The notes beneath the pieces were generated by a model. That model saw nothing but the letters and a program-made list of their open reading frames with translations, was not told the DNA's origin and searched no databases. The position numbers and the translations under genes are program-made. Shown piece after piece: positions 36,418 to 45,473 of a DNA stretch of 56,689 bases. The stretch's first letter is position 1; each line of letters begins with the position of its first letter. This stretch comes from Arenimonas composti TR7-09 = DSM 18010 (GTDB taxonomy: Bacteria; Pseudomonadota; Gammaproteobacteria; Xanthomonadales; Xanthomonadaceae), in assembly GCF_000426365.1 (NCBI RefSeq), contig NZ_AUFF01000013.1:1-56689 (forward strand). Reading direction: 5' to 3'.

Positions 36418-38534
36418 AGGGCGCGCCGAGGCTGGGCCTGCGTGGCGAGATGCTGCTGCTGATGGCGGCGATCCTGCTGCTGGTGACGGCCCTGTTCGCC
36501 GGCCTGTGGTGGCACGAGAAGCGCAGCAATGCCGATGCCCGCGAGCTCAGCGCCGGCGCCGTGCGCGAACTGACCCGCGAGGGCCTGCTCGGCCGCGGCC
36601 AGACGCTGTCGAGCCAGCTCGCCGACGCCGCGACGAACCCGATGTACTACATGGACCTGGCGACGCTCGGCGAACTGGCGCGGGCGACGCTGCGCCAGCC
36701 CGACGTCGTCTACGTGATCATCCACGACGCCGACGGCCAGGTCGTGCACGACGGTTCCGGCGACATACCGGCCTTCGGCCAGCCGATGTCCGACCCGATG
36801 GCCTTCGAGGCGCTGAACGCCGACGGCGTGCATGCGCAGTGGAGCAGCAAGCTGCTCGACGTCGCGGCACCGATCCGCATCGGCGGCCAGCGCATCGGCG
36901 GCGTACGCGTCGGCCTGTCGCGCGACAACGCCACGGCCCGCGAGCGCGACGTGCTCGAGCCGCTGGCGCAGCGCCTGCAGGCGGCGAGCAACGAACACCT
37001 GGTCGGCCTGCTGCTCCTGCTCGGCTGCCTGGTGTTGCTGGGGCTCGGCGCCACCGCGCTGTTGCAGCGGCGCATCGTCCAGCCGATCACCGGCCTGGCC
37101 GAGGCCGCCGCGCGCATCGAGCAGGGGCGCTATGCCGAGGTCGACGTGCATTCCGACCGCCGCGACGAGATCGGCGAGCTGGTGCGCGCCTTCGCGCGGA
37201 TGAGCGAGGCGGTGGCGCGGCACGACCGCGACATCCGCCGCATGGCCTATACCGATTCGCTGACCGGCCTGGCCAACCGCCTGGCCTTCCGCGAGAGCCT
37301 CGACGAGCGCCTGCTGACGATGCAGGCCAGCAGCGGCGAGCTGGCGCTGCTGTTCGTCGACCTCGACGACTTCAAGCGCGTCAACGACACCCTCGGCCAC
37401 GAGGCCGGCGACGACGTGCTCGGGCAGCTGGCGATGCGCATCCGCCTGGCGGTCGAGCGCATCGGCGGCAACACGGCCGAGATCGCCCGGTTCGGCGGCG
37501 ACGAGTTCATCGTGCTCTACCTCGCCGAGGACATCCGCAGTGCCTCCGGTCGCCTGGCCGAGGAACTGATCGAGGAGATCCAGCGGCCGCTGCTGCTGCA
37601 CGGGCGCCAGGTCTTCCTGGGCGCCTCGGTCGGCATCACCCTGTTCCCGTTCGACGCGACCTCGGCCGGGCAGCTGCTGAAGAACGCCGACATCGCGATG
37701 TACCAGGCGAAGCTGGCCGGCAAGGGCTGTTACCGCTTTTACAGCAAGGCGATGGACCAGGCGGTCGAACGCCGTGTCCGCCTCGAGGAGGAGCTGCGCG
37801 GCGCCTGGGAACGCGGCGAACTGAGCGTGCATTACCAGCCGATCTTCCGCCTCGCCGACGGCCGCCTGATGGGCGCCGAGGCGCTGTGCCGCTGGGACCA
37901 CCCGCGCCTGGGCGTGGTGCCGCCGTCGGTGTTCATCGAGGTCGCCGAGCAGAGCGGCCTGATCGAGGCGCTCGGCCGCAACGTGCTGCAGCAGGCCTGC
38001 CGCGACGCCGCGAGCTGGTCGCAGCCGGGCCAGGAGAAGCCCTTCGTGTCGGTCAACATCTCGCCGCGGCAGCTGCGCACCGGCGACCTCCCCGACGTCG
38101 TCGCCAGCGCCCTCCGCGCGACCGGCCTGCTGGCGGAACAGCTGCACCTGGAACTCACCGAGACCGCCGTGCTCGGCGACGAGGTGCAGGCCAGCGCCCT
38201 GCTGTCGCGGCTGCGCGCGACCGGCGTCAAGGTCTGGCTCGACGACTTCGGCACCGGCTTCTCCGGCCTCAGCCACCTGCGCCGCGTGCCGGTCGACGGG
38301 GTCAAGATCGACCGCAGTTTCGTCGCCGACGTGCTGCGCGATCCCGACGATCTCGCGTTGACCTCGGCGATCATCGCGATGGCGCATTCGCTCGGCATCA
38401 CGGTCGTCGCGGAAGGCATCGAGGCCGAGGGGCAGTACGAGGTCCTGCGCGAGCGCGGCTGCGACCAGGGCCAGGGCTTCTGGCTCGGCCGCCCGATGCC
38501 CGCGCCGGAGATCCTGCGCAACTTCGCCGAGTAG
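36414..38534 (+). CDS. Membrane GGDEF-EAL protein with HAMP domain
   Basis: 706 aa. Helix at about 13-33, a periplasmic domain (to ~190), a second helix (LVGLLLLLGCLVLLGLG), HAMP (RRIVQPITGLAEAAARIEQG), GGDEF with an intact FGGDEF (about 362-367), and EAL with GAEALCRWDHP, ELTETAVLGDE, DDFGTGFSGLSHL, KIDRSFVADV and VVAEGIEAEGQ. All catalytic residues of both domains are present, so it could make or degrade cyclic di-GMP. No RxxD inhibitory site precedes GGDEF. It is coupled to the PhnD-like protein, which probably docks to its periplasmic domain. Confidence 0.95.
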   Translation: MKGAPRLGLRGEMLLLMAAILLLVTALFAGLWWHEKRSNADARELSAGAVRELTREGLLGRGQTLSSQLADAATNPMYYMDLATLGELARATLRQPDVVYVIIHDADGQVVHDGSGDIPAFGQPMSDPMAFEALNADGVHAQWSSKLLDVAAPIRIGGQRIGGVRVGLSRDNATARERDVLEPLAQRLQAASNEHLVGLLLLLGCLVLLGLGATALLQRRIVQPITGLAEAAARIEQGRYAEVDVHSDRRDEIGELVRAFARMSEAVARHDRDIRRMAYTDSLTGLANRLAFRESLDERLLTMQASSGELALLFVDLDDFKRVNDTLGHEAGDDVLGQLAMRIRLAVERIGGNTAEIARFGGDEFIVLYLAEDIRSASGRLAEELIEEIQRPLLLHGRQVFLGASVGITLFPFDATSAGQLLKNADIAMYQAKLAGKGCYRFYSKAMDQAVERRVRLEEELRGAWERGELSVHYQPIFRLADGRLMGAEALCRWDHPRLGVVPPSVFIEVAEQSGLIEALGRNVLQQACRDAASWSQPGQEKPFVSVNISPRQLRTGDLPDVVASALRATGLLAEQLHLELTETAVLGDEVQASALLSRLRATGVKVWLDDFGTGFSGLSHLRRVPVDGVKIDRSFVADVLRDPDDLALTSAIIAMAHSLGITVVAEGIEAEGQYEVLRERGCDQGQGFWLGRPMPAPEILRNFAE

Positions 38535-38570
38535 GTTGCCGGCCGCGCGGTGGCGTACGCCGCCGGCCTG

Positions 38571-38634
38571 GGCGCGCGACTGAAATCTTTTTTTCCTCCT
38601 CGCGGCTCGGAAAAAAACTTTCAGCCGTCGCGCC
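38571..38634 (+). repeat. TTTTTTCC-core 3' hairpin, copy 4 (after GGDEF-EAL gene)
   Basis: Arms GGCGCGCGACTGAAA (38571-38585) and its inverse with a 3 base insertion (38619-38634) flank TTTTTTTCCTCC...GGCTCGGAAAAAAA on the plus strand, the coding strand of the gene ending at 38534. Confidence 0.85.
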
Positions 38635-38924
38635 GCGTCCGCCCGGTTTCCATCGCCGACCGGACCCTGCAAGGCAAAGCCGCGCAGGATCCCCGGCACG
38701 ACCATCGCCCGCGAGCCAGAAGCGTCGCGAGCGACGAGCAATCCCGATCGCGCGCGCCCGCGCCACGCGCGTGTCGTCGCATGCGTCCCCGCGCTTCCCC
38801 CACAACGCCGCGCCGCAACCTCCCCGACGAGGGACCCCCGAACACCATCGCCGGCCTGATCTCCCCACGTCATCCGCACGCGATCACCGCAACCGCCGGC
38901 GCCGTGTCACGGCCGGGGCGTGAC

Positions 38925-38974
38925 GGCCAACAGCTTTTTTCCGAGCAACGAGGAGGAAAAAAAGCTGTTGGTCG
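38925..38974 (-). repeat. TTTTTTCC-core 3' hairpin, copy 5 (after exoD)
   Basis: Arms GGCCAACAGC and GCTGTTGGTC flank a core that on the minus strand reads TTTTTTTCCTCC...TGCTCGGAAAAAA. exoD, on the minus strand, ends about 53 bp away. Confidence 0.86.
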
Positions 38975-39026
38975 GCGCGCCCGAGGCCGGCGACGACAGC
39001 ATCCGGCGCGGGGCGCGCGAAGCGCG

Positions 39027-39620
39027 TCAGAAGAAGTCGGCGACCAGGGTGGCGATGGTGCCGGACATCAGGGCTACGACGATGAGTTCGGCGATGCCGA
39101 GCGCCCACGCGATGGCCATCATCCGCCCGTCCCGCTCGATCAGCGCGATGCAGTAGAAGAGCAGGACGAAACCGAAGGGGTAGTTGGTGGCGGGCAGCGG
39201 CAGCGCCAGCAGGACGCCGAGCAGGACCAGCAGCAGACCGGTGAAGGCGCGCGCGAGCGGGTGATCGATCAGCACCCGGGTGCGCGGGTGGGTCAGCTTC
39301 TCGAGCCAGCCCAGCACGCGCGCGGTGCGTTTCTGGAAGCTCTGCATGAAGCGCCGCGACAGCGGCCGGCGGGCGATGAAGCCGGCGACCCACGGGTGCT
39401 CCATCTGCAGCATCAGCTGCACGCCGATCAGCGACACCAGCGGGCCGCTGATCGCGCCGGCGCCGATCGGCAGCGGCACGAAGGCCGGCAGCAGCACGAT
39501 CAGCAGGAAGACGCCGAAGGCGCGTTCGCTGAAGCGGTCGAGCAGGTCGCCGATCGTGAAATCGGCGTCGCCCTCGTGGCCGGCGACGTCCTCGATCAGG
39601 GCGCGCGTGCTGAGTTCCAT
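39027..39620 (-). CDS. ExoD family membrane protein
   Basis: 197 aa, four or five transmembrane helices. Family blocks: TIGDLLDRFSERAFGVFLLI, LLPAFVPLPIGAGAISGPLV, ARRPLSRRFMQSFQKR and LALPLPATNYPFGFVLLFYC. ExoD was first linked to exopolysaccharide production and alkali tolerance in rhizobia; its biochemical role is unknown. It lies 9 bp downstream of a CNNM/CorC-type gene and is probably in its operon. Confidence 0.9.
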   Translation of the reverse strand: MELSTRALIEDVAGHEGDADFTIGDLLDRFSERAFGVFLLIVLLPAFVPLPIGAGAISGPLVSLIGVQLMLQMEHPWVAGFIARRPLSRRFMQSFQKRTARVLGWLEKLTHPRTRVLIDHPLARAFTGLLLVLLGVLLALPLPATNYPFGFVLLFYCIALIERDGRMMAIAWALGIAELIVVALMSGTIATLVADFF

Positions 39621-39629
39621 CGCCGCCGC

Positions 39630-40982
39630 CTACGCGGCCGCTTCCGCCGGCAGCCGGGAGACCAGCAGCTTGTCGATGCGCGCACCGTCGAGGTCGACCA
39701 CTTCCATACGCCAGCCACTCCAGTCGAAGCTTTCGCCCGCATGGGGGATGCGGCCGAACCGGGCGATCACCATGCCGGCGGCGGTGTGATAGTCGTGTTC
39801 GTCCTCGCCCGGCAGCGCCTCCAGCGCCAGCAGCTCGCGCAGTTCCTCGGTCGACAGGCGGCCGTCGACGAGGAAGGAGCCGTCGGCGCGGGTCACGACC
39901 AGGCCGTCGCCGCTGGCGGCGTCCTCCTCGCTGGTCTGCACCCGGCCGAGCACCGCGTCGAACAGGTCGTTGGCCGAGACCATGCCCTGGATGTCGCCGT
40001 ACTCGTCGACGACCAGGGCCAGGGTCTGCTGTTCCTCGCGGAAGATCTCCAGCAGCTTCAGGGCGTGGGTCGATTCGGACACGAACAGCGCCGGGCGCAG
40101 CTCGCGGAACAGGTCGGGCTTCTCCTCGCCGCGGGCGATCAGGCCGGTCAGCGACTTCACCTCGAGGATGCCGAGCACGTCGGTGTCGCTGCCGCGGTAG
40201 ACCGGGTAGCGGGCGTACGGGGTCTCGCGCATCGCCGCGAGGTTCTCCTCGATGTCGGCGGCGGCATCGAGCCAGACGATGCGGGTGCGCGGCGTCATCA
40301 GGCCGGCGGTGCTGCGGTCGCCGAGGCGGAGCACGCGGTTGATCATCCGCTGCTCGTCGGCCTCGATGACGCCCTGCTCGGTGCTCTCGGCGACCAGCAG
40401 GCGGATTTCCTCTTCCGAGACCTGGCCGGCGGCGGTGCGGTTCAGGCCCAGCACGCGCAGGATCGTGCGCGTGCTCAGGCTCAGCAGCCAGACGAAGGGG
40501 CTGGCGATCCGCGCTACCCAGGACAGCGGCAGCGCGACGCCGCCGGCGATCTTCTCCGGCGCCAGCAGGGCGATGCGCTTGGGCACCAGTTCGCCGAGGA
40601 TGATCGAGAAGTAGGTGATGATCGCGACCGCGGCGCTGGTGCCGAGGGCCTGGTTGACGTCGACCTCGAAACCGAGGCCGGCCAGCCAGGCCTGCAGGGC
40701 GTCGCCCACCGGGAAACGTTCCAGCCAGGCGGCGATGCGGTTGCCGATGCTCTCGCCGCCGAAGATGCCGGTCAGGATGCCGATCGAGGTGATGCCGACC
40801 TGCACGGTCGAGAGCAGGCGCTCCGGGTGTTCGGCCAGTTCCAGCGCGGTCCTCGCGCGGCGGCTCTGCTGGGCCAGCTGGCGCAGTTTCGGCTTGCGGG
40901 ACGTGACGACGGACATCTCCGACATCGCGAAGAAGCCGTTGATCAGGATCAGCAGCAGGACGATCGAAAGTTCCAGGGTCAT
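39630..40982 (-). CDS. CNNM/CorC-family (DUF21-CBS) membrane protein
   Basis: 450 aa. N-terminal DUF21 membrane domain (LLLILINGFFAMSEMSVVTS, FSIILGELVPKRIAL), two CBS domains (MTPRTRIVWLDAAADIEENL to VKSLTGLIARGEE, and LKLLEIFREEQQTLALVVDE with YGDIQGMVSANDLF) and a C-terminal CorC_HlyC domain (DGSFLVDGRLSTEELRELL, then TAAGMVIARFGRIP). Such proteins (formerly called hemolysins, TlyC-like) are implicated in Mg2+ or Co2+ transport; CBS domains usually bind adenine nucleotides. It is followed by exoD. Confidence 0.93.
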   Translation of the reverse strand: MTLELSIVLLLILINGFFAMSEMSVVTSRKPKLRQLAQQSRRARTALELAEHPERLLSTVQVGITSIGILTGIFGGESIGNRIAAWLERFPVGDALQAWLAGLGFEVDVNQALGTSAAVAIITYFSIILGELVPKRIALLAPEKIAGGVALPLSWVARIASPFVWLLSLSTRTILRVLGLNRTAAGQVSEEEIRLLVAESTEQGVIEADEQRMINRVLRLGDRSTAGLMTPRTRIVWLDAAADIEENLAAMRETPYARYPVYRGSDTDVLGILEVKSLTGLIARGEEKPDLFRELRPALFVSESTHALKLLEIFREEQQTLALVVDEYGDIQGMVSANDLFDAVLGRVQTSEEDAASGDGLVVTRADGSFLVDGRLSTEELRELLALEALPGEDEHDYHTAAGMVIARFGRIPHAGESFDWSGWRMEVVDLDGARIDKLLVSRLPAEAAA

Positions 40983-41148
40983 GGGCGCCGGCAGAGCCGA
41001 CCGGGGTCTCCGAAAGGGGGAATGGCAGGGCGTGAACTATGCCACAGGGCGCTCTTCACCCCGGTCGTGACTCGCCGTGGGCGAAGCCGGACGGGTTAAA
41101 CTTGCGCCCCCCGGGGCCGGGCCACCGGCCAGTCACAGGATCGCGCGC

Positions 41149-41778
41149 ATGTTTTCCCTGCAAACCATCTTCGGCAAAGGCGACAAGTTCTACGGCCTCC
41201 TGGAGGCCAGCGCCGCTGCCGCCCGCGAGAGCGCGCGCGCCCTCGGGGAGCTGCTGGCGACGCCGCCGGCCCAGCGTTCGCTGGAGAAGTTCAAGCTGGC
41301 CCGCCAGCGCGAGAAGAACCTCGCGGCGCAGATCAGCGAGGAGCTGGTCAACACCTTCGTGACCGCGATGGAGCGCGAGGACATCGAGGCGCTGAGCAAT
41401 GTCCTCTACAAGATCCCGAAAGTGATCGAGAAGTTCGCCGAACGCTATGCCTTCGCGCATGAACGCGTCGGCGACGTCGACTTCGTGCCGCGTGCGGCGA
41501 TGCTCGAGCGCGCCTGCGCCGTGCTCGAGGAGATGGTCGGCCTGCTGCGCAAGGGCATGGCGCTGGAGACCACCAAGGCGCTGAACGACAAGCTGCAGGC
41601 GATCGAGGCCGAGGCCGACCGGCTGATCCTCGAGCTGTACCGGGAAGCCTATTCGGCCGAGACCGACCCGATGCGCTACCTGATCCTGAAGGACCTGTTC
41701 GAGATCCTCGAGAAGGCCATCGACCGCTGCCGCGACGCCGGCAACGTGATCTACCAGATCGTCCTGAAGAACGCCTGA
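41149..41778 (+). CDS. DUF47/PhoU-like accessory protein of Pit
   Basis: 209 aa, entirely helical, no membrane segment. It matches the DUF47 family (FKLARQREKNLAAQISEELV, EDIEALSNVLYKIPKVIEKF, EILEKAIDRCRDAGNVIYQI), a PhoU-related protein encoded before Pit permeases and thought to gate phosphate entry. The ATG at 41149 has AGGA upstream. pit follows after 3 bp, so the two are one operon. Confidence 0.93.
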   Translation: MFSLQTIFGKGDKFYGLLEASAAAARESARALGELLATPPAQRSLEKFKLARQREKNLAAQISEELVNTFVTAMEREDIEALSNVLYKIPKVIEKFAERYAFAHERVGDVDFVPRAAMLERACAVLEEMVGLLRKGMALETTKALNDKLQAIEAEADRLILELYREAYSAETDPMRYLILKDLFEILEKAIDRCRDAGNVIYQIVLKNA

Positions 41779-41781
41779 GCC

Positions 41782-42906
41782 ATGTCGACCGCGCTGCTCC
41801 TGGTGCTGGTCGTCATCCTGACGGCGCTGGTGTTCGAGTACATCAACGGCTTCCACGACACCGCGAACTCGATCGCGACGGTGGTGGCGACCAAGGTGCT
41901 GACCCCGACCCAGGCGGTGATGCTGGCGGCGTCGATGAACCTGGTCGGCGCCCTGATGGGTACCGCCGTCGCCAAGACCATCTCCGAGGGCATCCTCGAC
42001 GCCCAGGTCGTCGAGATCAGCTCGCAGCTGATCATCTGCGCGCTGGCAGGCGGCATCGTCTGGAACCTGATCACCTGGTTCTTCGGCCTGCCGTCCTCGT
42101 CCAGCCATGCGTTGATCGGTGGCCTGGTCGGCGCCGGCCTGGCCGCCGGTGGCAATGACCTCAACGCCCTGATCTGGTCGCAGACCGCCGAGACCTGGAC
42201 CCAGTCCAAGGGCATCCTGTGGAAGGTGCTGGTGCCGATGGTCACCTCGCCGGCGATCGGCTTCGTGCTCGGCCTGGTGGTGATGGGCGGGCTGATGGCG
42301 GTGATCAGCTCGATGAACGGGGCCGGTGGCTGGCTGGCACGGATCTCGCGCCCGCGCTGGGTCAACGCGCTTTTCGGCAAGGCGCAGATCGTCAGCGCCG
42401 CCTACATGGGCTGGGCGCACGGCACCAACGACGCCCAGAAGACGATGGGCATCATCGCGCTGGCCCTGATCGGCGCCGAGGCGGCGGGCACGCTCGACGA
42501 CCTGCCGGCCTGGCTCGCGTTCCTGCATCCGGGCGAAGGGGACGGCATCGCCACCTGGATCATCGTCACCTGCGCGCTGGTGATGGCCGCCGGTACCGCC
42601 GCCGGCGGCTGGCGCATCATCAAGACGCTCGGCCACAAGATGGTGAAGCTGCACCCGATCCACGGCTTCGCGGCCGAGACCAGCTCGGCGACGGTGCTGT
42701 CGCTGGCGGCGCATTTCGGCATGCCGGTGTCGACCACCCACAGCATCTCGACGGCGATCATGGGCGTGGGCTTCGCGAAGAACCCACGGGCGCTGAAGCT
42801 GCGGGTCATCGAGCGCATCGTCTGGGCGTGGATCCTGACGATTCCGGCGGCCGGCCTGATCGCATGGCTGATGTTCCGCGGCCTGCGCGCGCTCGGCTGG
42901 GCCTGA
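41782..42906 (+). CDS. pit: Low-affinity inorganic phosphate transporter (Pit)
   Basis: 374 aa, ten or more helices. Both PiT signature repeats are present: VFEYINGFHDTANSIATVVA near the N terminus and MGWAHGTNDAQKTMGIIALA in the second half, with FFGLPSSSSHALIGGLVGAG and GMPVSTTHSISTAIMGVGFA. It imports metal-phosphate with protons or Na+. It is coupled to the DUF47 gene. No Pho-box is evident upstream of the operon. Confidence 0.96.
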   Translation: MSTALLLVLVVILTALVFEYINGFHDTANSIATVVATKVLTPTQAVMLAASMNLVGALMGTAVAKTISEGILDAQVVEISSQLIICALAGGIVWNLITWFFGLPSSSSHALIGGLVGAGLAAGGNDLNALIWSQTAETWTQSKGILWKVLVPMVTSPAIGFVLGLVVMGGLMAVISSMNGAGGWLARISRPRWVNALFGKAQIVSAAYMGWAHGTNDAQKTMGIIALALIGAEAAGTLDDLPAWLAFLHPGEGDGIATWIIVTCALVMAAGTAAGGWRIIKTLGHKMVKLHPIHGFAAETSSATVLSLAAHFGMPVSTTHSISTAIMGVGFAKNPRALKLRVIERIVWAWILTIPAAGLIAWLMFRGLRALGWA

Positions 42907-42938
42907 GCCGGGCCCTCACGGCGCCCTCCGCGCGGGCG

Positions 42939-44996
42939 GTGCTGCTCGCCGCCGGGCCGCTGCTGTTCCTCGCCGGCCTGCTGGCGACGCCGATCCTCGC
43001 CCACCTGCTGCCCAGGCCGCTGGCGCAGACGCTGGCCCTCTGGCTGCTGCCGCTGGGCCTGGCGGCCGTGGCTGCGCGGGCGCTGCGGCAGCGGGCCGCC
43101 GACCTGCTCGCGATCGGCTGGGGCGCGCTGCTGCTGGTTTTCGCCGGGCCGCTGCCGGTGCTGGCCACCGTGGTTCTGGCCGCGGCGGCGCTGGTGCTCG
43201 GGCATGCACTGCTGCCGCGGCGGCCGCCGGAGTTGCGGATCGCGGTCGGGCTGGCGCTGGTCGCGGGCGCGCTCGGCTGGCTGCTGGCGCTGCCGGTGCA
43301 CCGGGCGATCGTGTACTGGCCGCTGCTGCTGGCGCTGGCCGGCTGGCGCTGGCGCCTGCTCGCGACCGAGGCGCGTGCGCTGACGGGCGGCTGGCGGGTG
43401 GCGGTCGATGCCGCGCCCGGCGCGGCGACCGTGGCGATCGCCACACTGGGCCTGCTGAGCACGGCGGCCTGGCTGCCGACCCTGGAATTCGACGACGTCG
43501 TCTATCACCTGGCGCTGCCGGCGCAGCTGCAGCAACTCGGCGCCTACCGCTTCGACGCGCAGTCGCAGATGTGGGCGCTGGCGCCGTGGGGCGGGGACGT
43601 GTTGCACGGCGTCGTGCAGGTGCTCGCCGGCGGCGAAGGGCGGGGCGCCCTCAATGCGCTCTGGCTGCTGCTGCTGGCGACGCTCGGCTTCCGGCTCGTG
43701 CGCGCGGTCGGCGAGGACGCCGCCGGTGGCTTCGCCGGGGTGGCGCTGATCGCCTCGGTGCCGACGCTGCTGTGGCTGGTCGGCGGCATGCAGGCCGAAC
43801 TGCCGTCCGCTGTGCTGGCGATGGCGATCGCGCTGCAGCTCGCGGTGCCGCCGGGAGAGCGCGGCGGATGCGGCGACGGCGGCGAAGGCGAGCGCCGCCG
43901 GCTGTTCGCGCTGGCGGTGCTCGCCGGTGGCCTGATGACCATCAAGGCCAGCAATGTGCTGCTGGCACTGCCGCTGGCGAGCTGGTGGCTCGCGGTGGCC
44001 GCGCGCCGCCTGCCGTGGCGGTGGCTGCCGGCCGGCCTGGGCGTGCTGCTGCTGGTGGGTGGGTCCAGCTACGTCTTCGCGTGGGGGCTGAGCGGTAACC
44101 CGCTGCTGCCGCTGTTCAACGACGTGTTCCCGAATGCGATCGCCGGCGGCAGCGGTCTGGACCGGCGCTGGCTCGTCGGCTTCGGCCCGGATCTGCCGTG
44201 GCGGATCGCCTTCGAGACCGACCGCTATGTCGAAGCCTTCCCCGGCGGTGCCGGCTTCCTGCCGGTCGTGCTCGCCGGCGGCGCCGTCGCCGCGCTGGCC
44301 ATGCGGCGGACGCGCGCGCTGGCGCTGGCGGCGATCGCCGCCTGGGTGCTGGCGATGCTGCCGATGCAGTACGCACGCTACGCGCTGCCGGCCAGCCTGC
44401 TGCTGGTGCCGGCCCTGGTCGCGGGAACCCGGGCGCTGGCCGGTGGCCGCGCCGGAATGGCGATGCTGGGCCTGGTGCTGGTGGCGAACCTGGCCTTCTT
44501 CGCCAACGGCTCGTGGATCTGGCGCGCCGGCGCGGTGAAGCGGCTGCTCGACCCGCGCGACGGCGGCGTCGTCGGAATCCACCGGGACTTCCTGCCCGAA
44601 CGCATGCTCGGACCGCTGCTGCAGGGCCGCGACGACGTGCGCCTGCTGGTCGTCGGCCCGGAGCCGGCGATCGCCGAATTCGGCGGCCGTGCCTTCGCCG
44701 GCTCGCGCTACGACCTCGAACTCGCGGCGGCGATCACCGCGGCTGCGGAAGATGGCTCAGCCGCGGCCTGGTCGGCGCTGTTCGTGGAGTTCGGTTTCAC
44801 CCACCTCAGCCTGCGGCCGGGGCTGACCCCGTCGCTCGATGCCGCGCTGCCGGCGATCGGCGGCGAACCCGAGGCGGCGCTCGGGGTGATCGAACTGTGG
44901 CGGCTGCCGGTGGCGCCCGGGGCGCGCGACCTGATGCGCGAGCGGGACGGCAGGCGCGCGTTACCGCTGCCGGCAGGCAACAGCGATCGCGGCTGA
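42939..44996 (+). CDS. Polytopic GT-C-like membrane protein, putative glycosyltransferase
   Basis: About 685 aa from a GTG at 42939; the true start is uncertain because the frame is open further upstream through pit. About twelve hydrophobic helices. The segment LEFDDVVYHLALPAQLQQLG fits the acidic DD...YH loop of ArnT/GT39-like GT-C enzymes that use lipid-linked sugars. The C-terminal ~200 residues form a soluble periplasmic domain. The stop codon lies inside a REP-like repeat (44984-45008). The donor and acceptor are unknown; a non-catalytic membrane protein is possible. Confidence 0.7.
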   Translation: MLLAAGPLLFLAGLLATPILAHLLPRPLAQTLALWLLPLGLAAVAARALRQRAADLLAIGWGALLLVFAGPLPVLATVVLAAAALVLGHALLPRRPPELRIAVGLALVAGALGWLLALPVHRAIVYWPLLLALAGWRWRLLATEARALTGGWRVAVDAAPGAATVAIATLGLLSTAAWLPTLEFDDVVYHLALPAQLQQLGAYRFDAQSQMWALAPWGGDVLHGVVQVLAGGEGRGALNALWLLLLATLGFRLVRAVGEDAAGGFAGVALIASVPTLLWLVGGMQAELPSAVLAMAIALQLAVPPGERGGCGDGGEGERRRLFALAVLAGGLMTIKASNVLLALPLASWWLAVAARRLPWRWLPAGLGVLLLVGGSSYVFAWGLSGNPLLPLFNDVFPNAIAGGSGLDRRWLVGFGPDLPWRIAFETDRYVEAFPGGAGFLPVVLAGGAVAALAMRRTRALALAAIAAWVLAMLPMQYARYALPASLLLVPALVAGTRALAGGRAGMAMLGLVLVANLAFFANGSWIWRAGAVKRLLDPRDGGVVGIHRDFLPERMLGPLLQGRDDVRLLVVGPEPAIAEFGGRAFAGSRYDLELAAAITAAAEDGSAAAWSALFVEFGFTHLSLRPGLTPSLDAALPAIGGEPEAALGVIELWRLPVAPGARDLMRERDGRRALPLPAGNSDRG

Positions 44997-45008
44997 AGCC
45001 GCTCCTAC
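44984..45008 (-). repeat. REP-like unit (GTAGGAGCGGCTTCAGCCGC type)
   Basis: A single copy, inverse orientation, of the second REP family with an internal GCGGCTGAAGCCGC palindrome. It supplies the TGA stop (44994-44996) of the preceding membrane protein gene. Confidence 0.88.
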
Positions 45009-45024
45009 AAGGGGGCGGGTGGGG

Positions 45025-45432
45025 TCAGAGGAGGTCGCCGCCGGCGGAGAGCATCTTCTCCATCTGGTCGCCGAGGCCGCCGATCTCGAGCACGAGACGG
45101 TCGATCTCGGCGGCCGTCAGGGTGTCGTAGGGACGGTTCTCGCAGAGCTGCAGATAGGGCACCGAATCGAGTTCGCCGAGCGCGAGATAGCCGACCCGGC
45201 TCTGCCAGTTGAAGGACAGCATCCTGCGCGCATCGATGCCCGTCATCGGCGCGATCACCGTGCTGACGCGCAGGTACGGACGCTCGTCCTCGCCGACCAG
45301 TTCCGACAGGAAGATGCTCTGGTGGCGCTTGCCGCCGTTGAGCGAAAGCTGCACGCAGACGAGGTAGGGCTCGCTCGCGGTGAGCTTGTACTTGCCCTGG
45401 AGGAAGCTGCGGATCGACTCGAAGTTCTGCAT
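45025..45432 (-). CDS. Conserved hypothetical protein (possible YbjN/CesT-like fold)
   Basis: 135 aa, soluble. An alternating helix-strand pattern (MQNFESIRSFLQGKYKL, VCVQLSLNGGKRHQSIFLSE, YLRVSTVIAPM, RVGYLALGELDSVPYLQLCE, then a C-terminal helix) resembles the alpha/beta sandwich of YbjN or type III chaperones. No catalytic residues are apparent and the role is unknown. It is divergent from the alkyltransferase-like gene across 41 bp. Confidence 0.72.
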   Translation of the reverse strand: MQNFESIRSFLQGKYKLTASEPYLVCVQLSLNGGKRHQSIFLSELVGEDERPYLRVSTVIAPMTGIDARRMLSFNWQSRVGYLALGELDSVPYLQLCENRPYDTLTAAEIDRLVLEIGGLGDQMEKMLSAGGDLL

Positions 45433-45473
45433 GGCGGCATCGTCGGGCGTTCGCGGGTCGCTATTCTAACCGC

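Larger units (their letters stand above)
38535..39026. other. Gene-free region between convergent genes
   Basis: About 490 bp between the GGDEF-EAL gene and exoD, which converge. It contains one TTTTTTCC-core hairpin next to each gene (38571-38634 and 38925-38974), in opposite orientations. The ~290 bp between them shows no gene or clear repeat. Confidence 0.7.

Noticed and set aside
36336-38879. Minus-strand open frame of ~850 codons opposite the GGDEF-EAL gene
   Set aside because: It is antisense to a complete GGDEF-EAL protein with all catalytic motifs, and crosses a hairpin repeat.
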